Notes: generated from the letters alone by a model not told the origin. Positions 45,197 through 56,789 are shown, numbered from the stretch's first letter. The stretch: 64,000 nt of DNA from Mycobacterium aquaticum (GCF_002086485.1 NZ_MVHF01000003.1:124001-188000), one strand, 5' to 3'. Program-made: numbers and translations.

Positions 45197-47368
45197 TCAC
45201 CACCAACCCGTTGCAGCCGCCATCTGACGGCCGAGCTCGCCCGTCATCGTTCTCATATATGTCGTCGAGATGTGGTGAGAATCGTGGTACAGCAAGACAT
45301 TTCCCTCCACCACACGGCAATAGTCCTTCCGGCACACCGCATTGCTCATGTCGAGTGGCTTCAGCAGTGGGAACTGCCCGACGAAATCGAGAGTGGGGTT
45401 CCGGTCGGAGAGTACCTCGGACCGCTTGACGCCGCAGGACACCGCGTCGCCCCCCTTGGCCAGGCAGTCAGCCGGGAAGAACGGCTGGCCGTCCCGCACC
45501 AGCCACGGCGTGTCCCGCATCGCGAGAACGGGAATGTTGTTCTTGGACAGAGTTTCCCAGATGCCGATATAGGTACCCGGCATCACATCGCCGGGCTTGA
45601 TGTTCCATGGCCGAGTCGACGTGGTGAACACATAGGCGGGCCGGTCGGCGATGAGCCGGGACATCACCTCGTCGTTCCATTGGTGACACTTGGGGTACGG
45701 GCGGTTGTCGCCCATCACCAGCGGTACTTCCTCGGTGGTCAGCGGGCAACCCATCTTCAGATAGGTGACGACCTTGAAGTTGTGCAACCGGCCGAGCAGG
45801 TCCAGGGCGGTGATCCAGTGTTCGGCGTGCGAACCGCCTGCCAGCGCGATGGTGCGCGTCGCGTCCTTGTCGCCATAGGTACACGTGATCACATCGGCAT
45901 TGGAGAAATCGCTGATACAGCCGTCGAGTGTGCTGGCGGGCAGATCGTCCTTGGCCTCCAGCACGGTGGGCCGCATGGGCAGCTTGGGCACCCGCTCGTG
46001 GTTGAGCAGGGCGCGGGCACCGGGATAGTCCCGAGCGGACAGCCCGGCCAGCTCCTTGCCGTTGGCCCGCTGCACGGTGACGTGTTCACGCCAGGTGAAC
46101 GACGTGGCGGTCAGCGCGACGCCAAGCAGGGCGACAACTGAGCCCAGCACGATGGTCGGGCGCTTCAGCCGGGTCCGCAGCGGGATGACTTGGGCAGGTA
46201 CGGCCGGTTTGGCCGACTTCTGCAGGCGCAGCGGTTCCTCGACGTAGTGGGTGGTGAGCCAGGCCAGTACGCCTGAGACGAGCAGCACGACGGTGCCCTC
46301 GACGAAGGTGGTGTGCGAATGGCCGGTGTAGGAGAGCCAGAAGATCAGCAGCGGCCAGTGCCACAGATACAGCGAGTAGGCCATGGAACCGAGCGAGACG
46401 AACGGCTTGGTGGCCAGCATCCGGTTGGGCAGCGGCGACCGGTCATCCGAACCGGTGCCTGTCATGAGGTTGGCCGCGGAGACGATGAACAGCATCGTCG
46501 CTCCGACCGGAACCAGTGCCCACGGCCCGGGGAATTCCTTCACGCCGTCGATGAACGCGCCGCAGGACAGGATCGCGGCCAGCGCGATCGTCGCGGCCAG
46601 GGTGCGCAGCCACATCGGCCACCGGACGAGCGGCACGACCGCACCGACCAGCGCGCCGAGCAGCAACTCCCAAGCCCGGGCGAAGCTGTTGTAGTACGCG
46701 GTCGCCTGGTCGATGTTGTGCGCGATGATCGCGTACACGAAGGAGGCCACTGTCAGCGTGCTGAGCAGCACGACGAATGCCGTGCGCAGGTGCCTGCCGA
46801 AGACCTTCCGGCACAGACAGGCGAATCCGAAGATCAACGCAAGAAACGCGATATAGAACTGGCCTTGTACCGACATCGACCAGATGTGCTGCAGCGGGCT
46901 GACCGCTTCGCCCGCGCGCAGATAGTTCGCCGCTGTGCTGGCCAGTTCCCAGTTTTGGTAGTAGCCCAGACTTGCCAAGCTCTGGTCAGCAAACGTCTCC
47001 CAGCGGGTCTCGGGCTGGATCAGGATGGTCAGCACGGCGGCGGCCGCGAGCACCACGACCAGTGCGGGCAGAAGCCGGCGGACCAGCCGAACCACCTCGG
47101 GAACCGCTGACAGCGAGGCGCCCGGAGTGAGCGCGGTGCGCAACAATTTGCCACCGAAAAAGAACCCGGACAACGCCAGAAAAACGTCCACACCACCGGA
47201 AACACGCCCGAACCAGACATGGAAAACCGCGACCAGCGCGATGGCGATACCGCGCAGGCCGTCCAGATCGTGCCGATAGAAACCCGACTTTCGGGTCCCC
47301 ATGGCGGCAGGGGCGCCGCGCGAATCGTCGCTGACGGGCGCCGACCGGGCTGGGGCGAGGGTCATCAT
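45197..47368 (-). CDS. OafA-type membrane acyltransferase with C-terminal SGNH domain
   Basis: A 723-residue two-domain protein. The first half is acyltransferase-3 with ten or so helices and the motif [23 protein letters not shown] containing the key His and Arg. The second half is an extracytoplasmic SGNH-like domain with [12 protein letters not shown] and the C-terminal YHDSHHIS. Such proteins O-acylate cell-surface glycans. The M. tuberculosis counterpart at the same place (Rv1565c) is of similar length (729 aa). Start ATG 47368 or 47365. The promoter is divergent from bioA. Confidence 0.85.
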   Translation of the reverse strand: MMTLAPARSAPVSDDSRGAPAAMGTRKSGFYRHDLDGLRGIAIALVAVFHVWFGRVSGGVDVFLALSGFFFGGKLLRTALTPGASLSAVPEVVRLVRRLLPALVVVLAAAAVLTILIQPETRWETFADQSLASLGYYQNWELASTAANYLRAGEAVSPLQHIWSMSVQGQFYIAFLALIFGFACLCRKVFGRHLRTAFVVLLSTLTVASFVYAIIAHNIDQATAYYNSFARAWELLLGALVGAVVPLVRWPMWLRTLAATIALAAILSCGAFIDGVKEFPGPWALVPVGATMLFIVSAANLMTGTGSDDRSPLPNRMLATKPFVSLGSMAYSLYLWHWPLLIFWLSYTGHSHTTFVEGTVVLLVSGVLAWLTTHYVEEPLRLQKSAKPAVPAQVIPLRTRLKRPTIVLGSVVALLGVALTATSFTWREHVTVQRANGKELAGLSARDYPGARALLNHERVPKLPMRPTVLEAKDDLPASTLDGCISDFSNADVITCTYGDKDATRTIALAGGSHAEHWITALDLLGRLHNFKVVTYLKMGCPLTTEEVPLVMGDNRPYPKCHQWNDEVMSRLIADRPAYVFTTSTRPWNIKPGDVMPGTYIGIWETLSKNNIPVLAMRDTPWLVRDGQPFFPADCLAKGGDAVSCGVKRSEVLSDRNPTLDFVGQFPLLKPLDMSNAVCRKDYCRVVEGNVLLYHDSHHISTTYMRTMTGELGRQMAAATGWW

Positions 47369-47445
47369 GATCGAGGTCAATTTACCTAAAAACCCTGTGG
47401 TGCTCACATTTCGTATGCCTACGGCGCGGCAAGTGAGCAAAGGGC

Positions 47446-47451
47446 TAGGCT
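47446..47451 (+). promoter_or_regulatory. Probable -10 box of bioA (leaderless)
   Basis: TAGGCT is eight bases before GTG 47460. No BioQ box (TGAAC-N3-GTTCA) is visible in the 47369-47459 region. Confidence 0.5.
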
Positions 47452-47459
47452 GCCGCTCT

Positions 47460-48758
47460 GTGGCTGAGCTGACACCGGCCCAGATCAGTGCCATCGACAC
47501 GGCACACGTCTGGCACCCGTACAGCACCATCGGGGCCGAGGCGTTGGCACCGGTGGTGGCCGTCGGCGCCAAGGGCGCCTGGCTTACCGTGATCGACCCT
47601 CTCGACGGCGAGCCCGTCGAGGTGCTCGACGCGATGGCCTCGTGGTGGACGGCGGTGCACGGCCACGGTCACCCGGCCCTGGACCAGGCCATCACGCGGC
47701 AGATGGCGACGATGAACCACGTCATGTTCGGCGGGCTCACCCACGAGCCCGCAGCGCGTCTGGCGCAACTCCTGGTCGAGCTGACCCCCGCCGGACTCGA
47801 CACGGTCTTCTTCAGCGACTCCGGTTCGGTTTCGGTCGAGGTGGCCGTGAAGATGGCCCTGCAGTACTGGCGCAGCCTCGGGCGGGTCGGTAAACACCGC
47901 CTGATGACGTGGCGGGGCGGCTACCACGGCGACACCTTCACCCCGATGAGCGTGTGCGATCCCGACGGCGGCATGCATTCCATCTGGACCGACGTGCTGG
48001 TCGCGCAGGAGTTCGCGCCCCAGGTCCCCGGCGCGTACGACCCGGCGTACAGCGCGGCGTTCGAACAGCAGCTGGCCGAGCACGCCGACGAGCTCGCGGC
48101 CGTGATCGTCGAACCGGTCGTGCAGGGGGCGGGCGGCATGCGCTTCCACGATCCGCGCTACCTGTCGGACCTGAGGGCGGCCTGCGACCGCCACGACGTG
48201 CTGCTGATCTTCGACGAGATCGCCACCGGGTTCGGCCGCACCGGCGAGCTGTTCGCCGCGGACCACGCCGGCGTCAGCCCCGACATCATGTGCGTCGGCA
48301 AGGCTCTGACCGGCGGCTACATCACCTTGGCCGCCACCTTGTGCACGGCCCGGATCGCGCAGACCATCAGCTCGGGTGAACCTGGCGCGCTCATGCACGG
48401 GCCCACGTTCATGGCCAATGCCCTGGCCTGCGCGGTGGGTGTGGCCGCGGTCGAATTGTTGATCGCCGGCGACTGGCGCACCCAGGTCCGCTCGATCGAA
48501 GCGGGGCTGCGGAAGGGCCTGGCGCCCGCCCGCGACCTGGGCGGCGTCGCCGATGTCCGGGTGCTCGGGGCGATCGGCGTGGTCGAGATGAAACAGCCGG
48601 TCGACATGCGCGTGGCCACCGCGGCAGCGCTGCGGCACCGGGTCTGGCTACGTCCGTTCCGCAACCTGGTTTACGCGATGCCGCCGTACATCTGCACTCC
48701 CGAGGAGGTCGAACAGATCACCGCCGCGATGGTCGGTGTGGCGCGTGCACTAACCTGA
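47460..48758 (+). CDS. bioA: Adenosylmethionine-8-amino-7-oxononanoate aminotransferase
   Basis: A 432-residue class III PLP aminotransferase that makes 7,8-diaminopelargonate using SAM as amino donor. Features: [52 protein letters not shown], and the PLP lysine in [10 protein letters not shown]. It is closely similar to M. tuberculosis BioA (437 aa), which also supports GTG 47460 ([16 protein letters not shown]). The stop codon at 48756-48758 is part of the BioQ box of bioF, and the last codons carry the bioF -10 element. Confidence 0.96.
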   Translation: MAELTPAQISAIDTAHVWHPYSTIGAEALAPVVAVGAKGAWLTVIDPLDGEPVEVLDAMASWWTAVHGHGHPALDQAITRQMATMNHVMFGGLTHEPAARLAQLLVELTPAGLDTVFFSDSGSVSVEVAVKMALQYWRSLGRVGKHRLMTWRGGYHGDTFTPMSVCDPDGGMHSIWTDVLVAQEFAPQVPGAYDPAYSAAFEQQLAEHADELAAVIVEPVVQGAGGMRFHDPRYLSDLRAACDRHDVLLIFDEIATGFGRTGELFAADHAGVSPDIMCVGKALTGGYITLAATLCTARIAQTISSGEPGALMHGPTFMANALACAVGVAAVELLIAGDWRTQVRSIEAGLRKGLAPARDLGGVADVRVLGAIGVVEMKQPVDMRVATAAALRHRVWLRPFRNLVYAMPPYICTPEEVEQITAAMVGVARALT

Positions 48759-48768
48759 ACGGTGTTCA
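48756..48768. promoter_or_regulatory. BioQ operator upstream of bioF
   Basis: TGAACGGTGTTCA is the palindrome TGAAC-N3-GTTCA, the known type of BioQ box in mycobacteria. It overlaps the bioA stop. A -10-like TAACCT sits at 48751-48756, so BioQ bound here would cover the transcription start. Confidence 0.85.
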
Positions 48769-48851
48769 ATTGTCGGCACCGCCGACGTGTTCAATTGTCG
48801 GCACCGCCGACGTGTTCAATTGTCGGCACCGCCGACGTGTTCAATTGTCGG
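48762..48851. repeat. 25-bp tandem repeat (3.6 copies) between BioQ box and bioF
   Basis: Identical 25-bp units at 48762-48786, 48787-48811 and 48812-48836, plus 15 bases of a fourth (48837-48851). Each unit has GTGTTCAATT, then GTCGGCACCGCCGAC, a 6-bp inverted repeat with an ACC loop. The first unit overlaps the BioQ box and each carries its GTTCA half-site. The bioF leader RNA would contain three identical hairpins. Confidence 0.95.
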
Positions 48852-48872
48852 GCCGACCCCTAGGAGCATCAG

Positions 48873-50021
48873 GTGACACGCACAGATCTTTCACCGCTGT
48901 CCTGGCTGGCCGACGTCGAACAGCAGCGCCGGACCGCAGGATTGCGCCGCGAACTGCGCGTCCGCCCGCCGGTCGGCGCCGAGCTCGATCTCGCATCCAA
49001 CGACTACCTGGGCCTGTCCCAGCACCCTGACGTGCTCGACGGCGGCGTCGAGGCACTGCGCACCTGGGGTGCCGGCGCCGGTGGATCACGCCTCGTCACC
49101 GGCAACACCGAGCTTCACGAGGAGTTCGAGCACGAGCTCGCCGAGTTCGTCGGCGCCGAATCCGCCCTGGTCTTCTCGTCCGGCTACACCGCCAACCTCG
49201 GCGCGGTCGTGGCCCTGTCCGGTCCTGGCTCGCTCGTGGTCTCCGACGCCCTGACGCACGCATCGCTGGTCGACGCGTGCCGGCTTTCCCGCGCCCGCGT
49301 GGTGGTCTCACCGCACCGCGACGTGGCCGCCGTCGACGCCGCGCTCAGTGCGCGTACCGAGGAACGCGCGGTCGTGGTGACCGAGTCGGTGTTCAGCGCC
49401 GACGGCGTGCTGGCCCCGCTGCGCGAACTGCACGCGGTCTGTCGCCGCCACGCAGCGTTGCTCATCGTGGACGAGGCACACGGTCTCGGTGTCCGCGGCA
49501 CCGGCGGGCAGGGCCTGCTGCACGAGGTCGGTCTGGCCGGGGCGCCCGACGTCGTCATGACGACGACGCTGTCGAAGGCGCTGGGCAGCCAGGGCGGCGT
49601 CGTCCTCGGCCCCGAGGCGGTACGGGCCCACCTGATCGACGCGGCCCGGCCGTTCATCTTCGACACCGGGCTGGCGCCTGCCGCCGTCGGCGCGGCGTTG
49701 GCGGCGCTGCGCGTGCTGATCGCCGAGCCGCAGCGGGCCCGGGCGGTGCTCACACACGCGGCCGAGTTGGCACGAATCTCAGGGGTGACGACCGAGCCCG
49801 ACTCAGCGGTGGTTTCGGTGATTCTCGGTGAGCCCGAAATAGCGTTCGCCGCTGCGACGGCCTGCCTGGAGCGCGGTGTGCGAGTGGGTTGCTTCCGACC
49901 GCCGACCGTCCCAGTCGGGACCTCGCGTCTGCGGCTCACCGCACGCGCCTCGCTGACCGACGATGAAATGGATCTGGCACGCCGGGTGCTCACCGAGGTC
50001 CTCGCGGTCGCCCGCGCATGA
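48873..50021 (+). CDS. bioF: 8-amino-7-oxononanoate synthase
   Basis: A 382-residue alpha-oxoamine synthase that condenses pimeloyl-thioester with alanine. It has [44 protein letters not shown] and the PLP lysine in [15 protein letters not shown] 48873 has the RBS AGGAG (48862-48866). It overlaps bioD by four bases (ATGA). The BioQ box and tandem repeat upstream indicate biotin-dependent repression. Confidence 0.96.
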   Translation: MTRTDLSPLSWLADVEQQRRTAGLRRELRVRPPVGAELDLASNDYLGLSQHPDVLDGGVEALRTWGAGAGGSRLVTGNTELHEEFEHELAEFVGAESALVFSSGYTANLGAVVALSGPGSLVVSDALTHASLVDACRLSRARVVVSPHRDVAAVDAALSARTEERAVVVTESVFSADGVLAPLRELHAVCRRHAALLIVDEAHGLGVRGTGGQGLLHEVGLAGAPDVVMTTTLSKALGSQGGVVLGPEAVRAHLIDAARPFIFDTGLAPAAVGAALAALRVLIAEPQRARAVLTHAAELARISGVTTEPDSAVVSVILGEPEIAFAAATACLERGVRVGCFRPPTVPVGTSRLRLTARASLTDDEMDLARRVLTEVLAVARA

Positions 50022-50692
50022 CGCTGCTGATCGTCACCGGTACGGACACCGGCGTCGGCAAAACGGTGTCCACCGCGGCGCTGGCGTGTGCTGCCCGGCT
50101 CGCCCGACGGGACGTCGCGGTGTGCAAACCCGTGCAGACCGGGGACGCGGACGGCGACGACGATCTCGGCGAGGTGCGCCGACTCGCCGGGGTGACCGCG
50201 CTGCACGGCGGCTGGCGCTATCCCGAGCCGCTGGCGCCCGAGGCGGCAGCGCAGCGGGCGGGACTTGCCCTGCCGACCCGCGCCGACTTGGTCACTGCGG
50301 TGCGATCGGCCGACGCGCCGGGGCGGTTGACCCTGGTCGAGGGGGCCGGCGGGCTGCTGGTGCGGATCGGCGCCGATGGGGTGACGCTGCGTGATCTCGC
50401 CGCCGATGTCTCGGCTCCGGTGCTGGTGGTGGTGTCGGCCGGCCTCGGCACCCTCAACCACACTGAACTGACGCTGGAATCGCTTGCCGGACAAGGCATT
50501 CCGTGCGCCGGATTGGTCATCGGCGCATGGCCTGCGAAACCTGGGCCTGCTGAGGAAGGCAATCTGGAGGAGCTGGCCCGACTGGCGCCCCTGCGCGCAG
50601 TGCTGCCCGCCGGGGCCGGCGCGGCGAGTCCGGAGGAGTTCGAGGAGATCAGCGCCAAGGCTTTCGAGCGAGGGTGGATCGAGGCGGTCTGA
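50018..50692 (+). CDS. bioD: Dethiobiotin synthetase
   Basis: A 224-residue ATP-dependent carboxylase that closes the ureido ring of dethiobiotin. The P-loop is GTDTGVGKT (about residues 8-16); other motifs are [19 protein letters not shown] and [16 protein letters not shown]. The start overlaps bioF (ATGA), and the next gene starts two bases after the stop. Confidence 0.95.
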   Translation: MTLLIVTGTDTGVGKTVSTAALACAARLARRDVAVCKPVQTGDADGDDDLGEVRRLAGVTALHGGWRYPEPLAPEAAAQRAGLALPTRADLVTAVRSADAPGRLTLVEGAGGLLVRIGADGVTLRDLAADVSAPVLVVVSAGLGTLNHTELTLESLAGQGIPCAGLVIGAWPAKPGPAEEGNLEELARLAPLRAVLPAGAGAASPEEFEEISAKAFERGWIEAV

Positions 50693-50693
50693 A

Positions 50694-51203
50694 GTGGTGC
50701 ATTCCGTCGAATTCGTCTTCGACGCCGATACCGAGGAGACGATCCGCGGTATCTGGGACGGACTGCGCGAGGCAGGCATTCCCAGCCAGGCGCCTGCCGG
50801 CCGACCGCACACCACATTGGCGGTCGCCCAACACATCGATGCTGCGGCCGAGACGGTGCTGCTGCCCGTCGTCGACCGCTTTCCGCTGCCATGCCGGATA
50901 GGCGCCACGCTGATCTTCGGGCGCACCGCCGGCGTGCTCGGGCGGTTGTTGCTGCCGTCGCCTGAGATTCTCGACGTTCACGCGCACGTCTACCGGTCGT
51001 GCGTGCCGCTCATGGCGCCCGGCCCGATGCCGCATACCGAGCCGGGCCACTGGACTCCTCACGTCACGCTGGCCCGCCGGATCGCCCCGGCGAAGTTGAC
51101 GGCCGCGCTGAAGATCGCGGGGCGCCCCGCGGAGATCACCGGCAAGATCACGGGCCTGCGCAGGTGGGACGGCGACCACAGGACAGAACACCTCATCGGC
51201 TGA
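50694..51203 (+). CDS. 2'-5' RNA ligase-like (2H phosphoesterase) protein
   Basis: A 169-residue member of the 2H phosphoesterase superfamily, with both HxT[LI] motifs: HTTLAV near residue 40 and HVTLAR near 123. Active proteins of this type open cyclic phosphates or join RNA 2'-5'. It is in the place of M. tuberculosis Rv1571, directly after bioD and likely co-transcribed. GTG 50694 or 50697 is the start. A link to biotin is not known. Confidence 0.75.
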   Translation: MVHSVEFVFDADTEETIRGIWDGLREAGIPSQAPAGRPHTTLAVAQHIDAAAETVLLPVVDRFPLPCRIGATLIFGRTAGVLGRLLLPSPEILDVHAHVYRSCVPLMAPGPMPHTEPGHWTPHVTLARRIAPAKLTAALKIAGRPAEITGKITGLRRWDGDHRTEHLIG

Positions 51204-51215
51204 CATGCTGACGGG

Positions 51216-51971
51216 GTGGACCGGATTGCCATCATCCGCGCCGAGGCCCGACGATTCGCCGATGTGCTGTCCGGCGTCGCACCGGAGAGCCGGTGTCCCA
51301 CCTGTCCGGACTGGAGCGCCGCGGATCTGTTGTGGCACCTGACCGAGGTGCATTTCTTCTGGGCCGGCGTGCTGGAAAGGGATGTCCGGTCCGACGCCGA
51401 TCTCGCGGCGGTCGAGCAGGACAAACCGGCACGCCCTGACACTCTCGCAGATGCGTTGGCGCTGCGGGCGCAGGCCACCTCCGCGCTGCTCGGCCAACTG
51501 GACCGGCTCGAGGACCGCGAACCACGCTGGTCGTGGTTCGCGCCCGACCAGACCGTCGGGTTCACCCGGCGGATGCAGACCTACGAGGCGACCCTGCACC
51601 GCGTCGATGCGGAGTTGACGGCAGGGCTACCCGTCAGCGCGATCGGCATCGACGTGGCTGCGGGCGCCGTCGATCATGCCGTCGACGTGATGTGGGGATG
51701 GCAGCCGGAAGGCACGACGTATCAGCCCCACGCGGTCGTCGAATTCGTCGGCACCGACACAGCGCAGCGCTGGCTCGTCGAGGTGGGTAGGGCAGGCGAA
51801 TGGCCGCGTGCGGTGCGCGCGCGCCCGGGTGCTGCAGCGACGGCCACGGTGCGTGCACCCGTCGCCGACCTGGCGTTGTGGAGCTGGACCAGGGGAGGTG
51901 CGGTCGACGCCACCGGTGACCCGACGGCGCTGGCCGCGTTGGACGCCGTGGTGCGCAACGGCATGCCGTAA
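51216..51971 (+). CDS. Mycothiol-dependent maleylpyruvate isomerase-family protein
   Basis: A 251-residue protein with the DinB-like N-terminal helical domain (RCPTCPDWSAADLLWHLTEVHFFWAGVLE, with the metal His) and a C-terminal domain of the MDMPI family (PVADLALWSWTRGG...ATGDPTALAALD). Characterised relatives use mycothiol as cofactor; most are uncharacterised. It follows the 2H phosphoesterase gene by 12 bp, so it is part of the bioF operon, and ends before the convergent bioQ. Confidence 0.78.
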   Translation: MDRIAIIRAEARRFADVLSGVAPESRCPTCPDWSAADLLWHLTEVHFFWAGVLERDVRSDADLAAVEQDKPARPDTLADALALRAQATSALLGQLDRLEDREPRWSWFAPDQTVGFTRRMQTYEATLHRVDAELTAGLPVSAIGIDVAAGAVDHAVDVMWGWQPEGTTYQPHAVVEFVGTDTAQRWLVEVGRAGEWPRAVRARPGAAATATVRAPVADLALWSWTRGGAVDATGDPTALAALDAVVRNGMP

Positions 51972-52009
51972 CGGCGGCCTGTTCGGCCGAGTTCGACTGG
52001 GGCCGTGAG

Positions 52010-52615
52010 CTATTCGGCGTTGGCCCGCAGCGCGTCGAGATCGGCACCGCCGTGCACGGCCAGGCCGTCGACAAGCAGCTGTAACCCGAAACCGAACTCG
52101 CGGCCGGTGTCGGCCATCAGCACCGACTGTTCGTCACTGAGTGCGCCCGCGGCGTCCCACTGCAGCCGTGACTGTTCGTCGACGGTGAATCCGAGGACGT
52201 AGTACATGACGGTGCGGGCCGCGGGTTCGGCGTCCTGGGCGGCCACGCCGGCGTCGCGGGCGGCATCGGCCAGTTGGGCGACGATCGCGGCGGCACGGGC
52301 CGACTGGCCGGCCGCGAAGCTCGACGACACCAGCTCGGCTCCGTCGGTGTGCGACAGCAGCGCATCGCGCAGGCCGGCGCAGATCCCGTGGATTCGGTCG
52401 CGCCATCCGAATCCACCCGCGTCGGTGCCGGCCGGCTGCAGAATGCGGTCCGCCACAGCGCCCAGCAGCTCCTGTTTGTTGGCGAAATGCCAGTACAGCG
52501 CGCCCGGGCTGACGTTGAGCTCCCGAGCCAGCCGCCGCATGGTCAGGTCCGCGATGCCGTAGCTGTCGAGGATGGCCGTCGCCGCATCCACCACGTCGGG
52601 TTTGTGGAGTTGCAC
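52010..52615 (-). CDS. bioQ: TetR-family biotin repressor
   Basis: A 201-residue TetR regulator: DVVDAATAILDSYGIADLTMRRLARELNVSPGALYWHFANKQELL is the helix-turn-helix. Position and its box match BioQ of M. smegmatis, which represses biotin genes. GTG 52615 is six bases downstream of a minus-strand -10 (TAGGGT, 52627-52622), so the mRNA is leaderless. It is divergent from bioB across a shared BioQ box (52631-52643) and so autoregulated. Confidence 0.88.
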   Translation of the reverse strand: MQLHKPDVVDAATAILDSYGIADLTMRRLARELNVSPGALYWHFANKQELLGAVADRILQPAGTDAGGFGWRDRIHGICAGLRDALLSHTDGAELVSSSFAAGQSARAAAIVAQLADAARDAGVAAQDAEPAARTVMYYVLGFTVDEQSRLQWDAAGALSDEQSVLMADTGREFGFGLQLLVDGLAVHGGADLDALRANAE

Positions 52616-52630
52616 GCCGCTACCCTAACC

Positions 52631-53701
<1,071 letters not shown>

Positions 53702-53709
53702 AACTGTTG

Positions 53710-53961
53710 GTGATGATTAGCGAGATGCCGGCGCTGCCCGCGCCCGTCAGTGCCGGTGTGTACAACGTCTATACCGGCGTCGAGGTCAATGCAGCGGCAG
53801 GCTCGGCGGTCCCGACGGCCGCTCAGCTCGGCCTCGAGCCGCCCCGCTTCTGCGCCGAGTGTGGCCGCCGGATGATCGTCCAGGTGCGCCCGGACGGGTG
53901 GTGGGCGAAGTGTTCGCGGCATGGGGTGGTGGACTCCAAGGACCTGGAGACCCAGCGATGA
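53710..53961 (+). CDS. bsaP: Biotin synthase auxiliary protein BsaP
   Basis: An 83-residue protein (or 82 from ATG 53713) directly after bioB. It ends with a CAECGRR...[17 protein letters not shown] module: Cys-x2-Cys and Cys-x2-His that can hold an Fe-S cluster or metal. This is the position and pattern of M. tuberculosis Rv1590, described as BsaP, which supports biotin synthase turnover. Its stop overlaps the next ATG (ATGA). Confidence 0.85.
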   Translation: MMISEMPALPAPVSAGVYNVYTGVEVNAAAGSAVPTAAQLGLEPPRFCAECGRRMIVQVRPDGWWAKCSRHGVVDSKDLETQR

Positions 53962-54056
53962 GCCTCTCGGGCGAAGAGCCGAAGGCCCCGATGAGCCTCT
54001 CGGGCGAAGAGCCGAAGGCCCCGATGAGCCTCTCGGGCGAAGAGCCGAACGCCCCG
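53958..54056 (+). repeat. 33-bp tandem repeat, three copies, at the start of the DUF2567 gene
   Basis: Units at 53958-53990, 53991-54023 and 54024-54056. Each encodes [11 protein letters not shown] (last copy NAP) and begins with an in-frame ATG, giving three possible starts. Confidence 0.95.
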
Positions 54057-54716
54057 GGCGAGACGCCCGCACCTGCTGCCGCCCCTGCCCCCGATGTTGT
54101 TGCGGGCCCGCGTGTTTCACGGCAACGCGCCGCGGTGACCGTTGTGGTTGCCATGGCGCTGGTGGGTGCTGTCGTCGGTGCGCTGTGGGCCTGGTTGGCG
54201 CCGTCGATCCACGGCGTGGTTGCGCTCACGCGCAGCGGTGAGCGGATCCATGCCTACCTTGGCAGCGAGTCCGACAACTTTTTCACATCCGCCTTCATGT
54301 TCGTCGGCTTCCTGGTGGTGGCGTCGGTCGTGGCCGCGGTCCTGGTCTGGCAGTGGCGTGCGCACCGTGGCCCGGTGCTTGCGGGGGCGCTGGTCGTCGG
54401 CTGCGGGGTGTCGGCGGCTGCAGCGGCAGGTGTCGGTGTTGCGCTGGCACATCTGCGTTACGGAACCGTCGACCTGCTCGGCGCTCCGATCAGTCCGGAA
54501 CACCGCGTGCACTATGTCGTGGAGGCTCCGGCGGCGTTCTTCGGGCACGGGCCATTGCAGATCGCCACGACCATCCTGTTTCCGGCGGCCGTCGCAGCGC
54601 TGGTCTACGCGTTGATGGCGGTTTCGGCGGCGCGCGACGATCTGGGTGCCTGGCCGCCCGAGGAGACCCCGGTGTATCCGGTGTTGCCTGCGCCGGTCGC
54701 CCAGCCCGGAGTCTGA
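53958..54716 (+). CDS. DUF2567 membrane protein with N-terminal 11-residue repeats
   Basis: A 252-residue protein. Residues 1-33 are three copies of [11 protein letters not shown], then a Pro/Ala-rich linker. Four hydrophobic helices follow: [67 protein letters not shown] and [19 protein letters not shown]. This is the counterpart of M. tuberculosis Rv1591. Function is unknown. The first ATG overlaps the bsaP stop; starts at 53991 and 54024 are equally in frame. It is convergent with the lipase gene. Confidence 0.8.
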   Translation: MSLSGEEPKAPMSLSGEEPKAPMSLSGEEPNAPGETPAPAAAPAPDVVAGPRVSRQRAAVTVVVAMALVGAVVGALWAWLAPSIHGVVALTRSGERIHAYLGSESDNFFTSAFMFVGFLVVASVVAAVLVWQWRAHRGPVLAGALVVGCGVSAAAAAGVGVALAHLRYGTVDLLGAPISPEHRVHYVVEAPAAFFGHGPLQIATTILFPAAVAALVYALMAVSAARDDLGAWPPEETPVYPVLPAPVAQPGV

Positions 54717-54722
54717 GCCGGC

Positions 54723-56054
54723 TCAGAGCCGCCGGTGCCGCACCGTGCGGCCGGTGACCATCTTGAACCCGATGCCGGCGAGCCGGGCCATTCCCACGTA
54801 GGTCATGGGGTTGAGCAGCGTCGGCCATTTCGTGCGCACGAGGTGTGCGGTGAGCGGGCGTTCGGCGAACCGGTCGCCCAGCCAGCGCAGCGCCATGGGC
54901 GCCGACATGGGATGCAGCAACAGGTGGTCGCAGAACATGTCCCGGTGGTAGGTGACGTCGGCGCCACCGGTGATGTACGTGTCGGCCAGCGCGTCGATGT
55001 CGTCGACCGAGATGATCTCGTCGTGGACGGCCTGCACGATGAGCACCGGCGGCCGGGGAGCGGCGGTTCCCAGCTTGATGTCGTCGAACACCTCGCTGAC
55101 TTCCGACATGGCGAGAATCTGCTCCAGCGGCAGGTCCACCAGATCTTCCATGTCGGTGCCGATGAGGCGCAGCACGGCTTCCACCGTGGTCATCCGGTGC
55201 AGCCGGTCCAGCAGCTTGCGGCCTTCCCGGGTGGCGTGTTCGGCGATGACGCGGTTGAGGCCGGGGTAGATATCGGCGAGCGCGGCCACCACGAGCGCGG
55301 GCAGTCCGGAGAACATGGTGCCGTTGAGCCGCTGGAAGGTGTGCCCGAGGTCGCCGACGGGCGAGCCGAGGACCGCGCCGACGACGTTGAGCTCGGGAGC
55401 GTATGACTCACACATCTCGGCGGCCCAGCCGGTGGCCAGTCCGCCGCCGGAGTAGCCCCACAGGCCGATGGGTGCCTCGGGCGAGAAGTTGAGTTGCTCG
55501 GATTCCAGCGCGGCCCGCAGCCCGTCGAGGATGCGGTAGCCGGGCTCATAGGGAGCGCCCCACATCCCTTCGACGCCTTCGTGGTCGGGGATCGACACCG
55601 CCCAGCCCTGGGCCACCGCCGCAGTGATCAGCAGGAGCTCCAGTTGGGCCAGCGATCCGGTGGCCTTGGCGTGGCGGCGCAGCGCGTAGGAGGGGAAACA
55701 GCGTCCGGTGATCGCGTCGATCGCGCACTGGTAGGACACCAGGGGGCAGTCCGGCGCCGCGTCGGGCGGGACGATCACGGTGGTGACTGCTGCCTCCGGG
55801 ACGCCGGTGCGGCTCGTCGAGCGGTAGAGCAGCTGGGTGGCGTGCAGGCGCTGTGGGATCAGGCCCAGGAAGGACAGTTCGACGTCACGGCTGCGCAGCA
55901 CGGTGCCGGGGGCTGCGTGCTGAAACCCGGCGGGCGGTGTGTAGAACGGATCGTCGGCCGGCAACTGAGGCCGGGCACCGCGGTCGAGTTCTTCGTGCGG
56001 TGTGCGGCCGATCCATTCCGCGTCGGCCAAGTTGGCGGCACTGCCCAAGTCCAT
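54723..56054 (-). CDS. Secretory-lipase-family (LIP) hydrolase
   Basis: A 443-residue alpha/beta hydrolase of the LIP/secretory lipase family, counterpart of M. tuberculosis Rv1592c. The nucleophile is in [13 protein letters not shown], a [17 protein letters not shown] segment holds the catalytic Asp, and DHLLLHPMS the His. A TTVIVPP strand and VSYQCAID are family features. No clear signal peptide is seen. The start is at 56054 (ATG). The gene lies between DUF2567 and nrtR and is not obviously linked to biotin or NAD synthesis. Confidence 0.83.
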   Translation of the reverse strand: MDLGSAANLADAEWIGRTPHEELDRGARPQLPADDPFYTPPAGFQHAAPGTVLRSRDVELSFLGLIPQRLHATQLLYRSTSRTGVPEAAVTTVIVPPDAAPDCPLVSYQCAIDAITGRCFPSYALRRHAKATGSLAQLELLLITAAVAQGWAVSIPDHEGVEGMWGAPYEPGYRILDGLRAALESEQLNFSPEAPIGLWGYSGGGLATGWAAEMCESYAPELNVVGAVLGSPVGDLGHTFQRLNGTMFSGLPALVVAALADIYPGLNRVIAEHATREGRKLLDRLHRMTTVEAVLRLIGTDMEDLVDLPLEQILAMSEVSEVFDDIKLGTAAPRPPVLIVQAVHDEIISVDDIDALADTYITGGADVTYHRDMFCDHLLLHPMSAPMALRWLGDRFAERPLTAHLVRTKWPTLLNPMTYVGMARLAGIGFKMVTGRTVRHRRL

Positions 56055-56096
56055 CCGGGCATTCTTACTTAAGAAGGGTCTAAGAATCCAGTCGAC

Positions 56097-56789
56097 TCAC
56101 CCGGGCGGGCGCAGCGCGGCGAATTCGTCGGTCACGCGGTAGCGCGATTCGGTGAAGCGGTACAGCGCGGCCGGGCGGCCTCCGCTCCGGCCCGACCGCG
56201 CGGTGGTGCCGGTGCGAGTGATGACGTTGCGGCGCTCGAGCACGCGCTGCAGGTTGGTCGTGTCGACCTGGTACCCGAGCGTCGCGCTGTAGACATCCCG
56301 CAACGATGACAGTACGAATTCCGTTGGTGCCAAAGCGAATCCGATGTTCGTGTACGACATCTTGGCGACCAGCCGGGTCCGTGCATGTTCGACCATCGGC
56401 GCGTGGTCGAAGGCCATCGGGGGCAGGTCGTTTACCGGGTGCCAGCGGGTGTCGGGCGGCAACTCGGGGGTGGCGGGGGAGGGCACCAGCCCCAAGAACG
56501 TCGACGCGATGGTGCGCGGCCCGGGAACGCGGTCGGGCGCGGAGAACACGGCCAGTTGTTCGAGGTGGGTGAGCTGTTGTACGTCGACCTTCTCGGCGAG
56601 TTGGCGCCGGACCGAGCTGATCAGATCCTCGTCGTCGCGCAGCCGGCCGCCGGGCAGGGACCACTTGCCACGCTCGGGTTCGCGTGCCCGCTGCCATAAC
56701 AGCACGTTAAGCACGGGTTGCCGGGAGTCGAGGCCGCGAACCTGGAACACGACAGCGAGCACTTCGTGCTCGGTGCTAGTATGTGGCAT
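56097..56789 (-). CDS. nrtR: NUDIX-related NAD-synthesis repressor NrtR
   Basis: A 230-residue regulator. The N-terminal part is a Nudix fold (VLAVVFQVRG, GKWSLPGGRLRDDEDLISSVRRQLAEKV, with a degraded Nudix box), the C-terminal part a winged helix (YQVDTTNLQRVLERRNVITR, ending SGGRPAALYRF). It senses NAD-pathway metabolites and represses nadA-nadB-nadC, divergent from it. The ATG start is seven bases after a minus-strand TATAAT (56802-56797), so it is leaderless. Confidence 0.9.
   Translation of the reverse strand: MPHTSTEHEVLAVVFQVRGLDSRQPVLNVLLWQRAREPERGKWSLPGGRLRDDEDLISSVRRQLAEKVDVQQLTHLEQLAVFSAPDRVPGPRTIASTFLGLVPSPATPELPPDTRWHPVNDLPPMAFDHAPMVEHARTRLVAKMSYTNIGFALAPTEFVLSSLRDVYSATLGYQVDTTNLQRVLERRNVITRTGTTARSGRSGGRPAALYRFTESRYRVTDEFAALRPPG

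Noticed and set aside
42742..45429. 895-codon open frame antisense to treX and treY
   Set aside because: Covers two clear GH13 genes; its translation shows no domain and looks like third-position GC bias.
48771..48836. Rho-independent terminators after bioA
   Set aside because: Hairpins GTCGGC-ACC-GCCGAC have no following T-run and stand in front of bioF.
48762..48851. CRISPR-like array
   Set aside because: The 25-bp units are contiguous with no unique spacers and no cas genes nearby; they are a tandem repeat.
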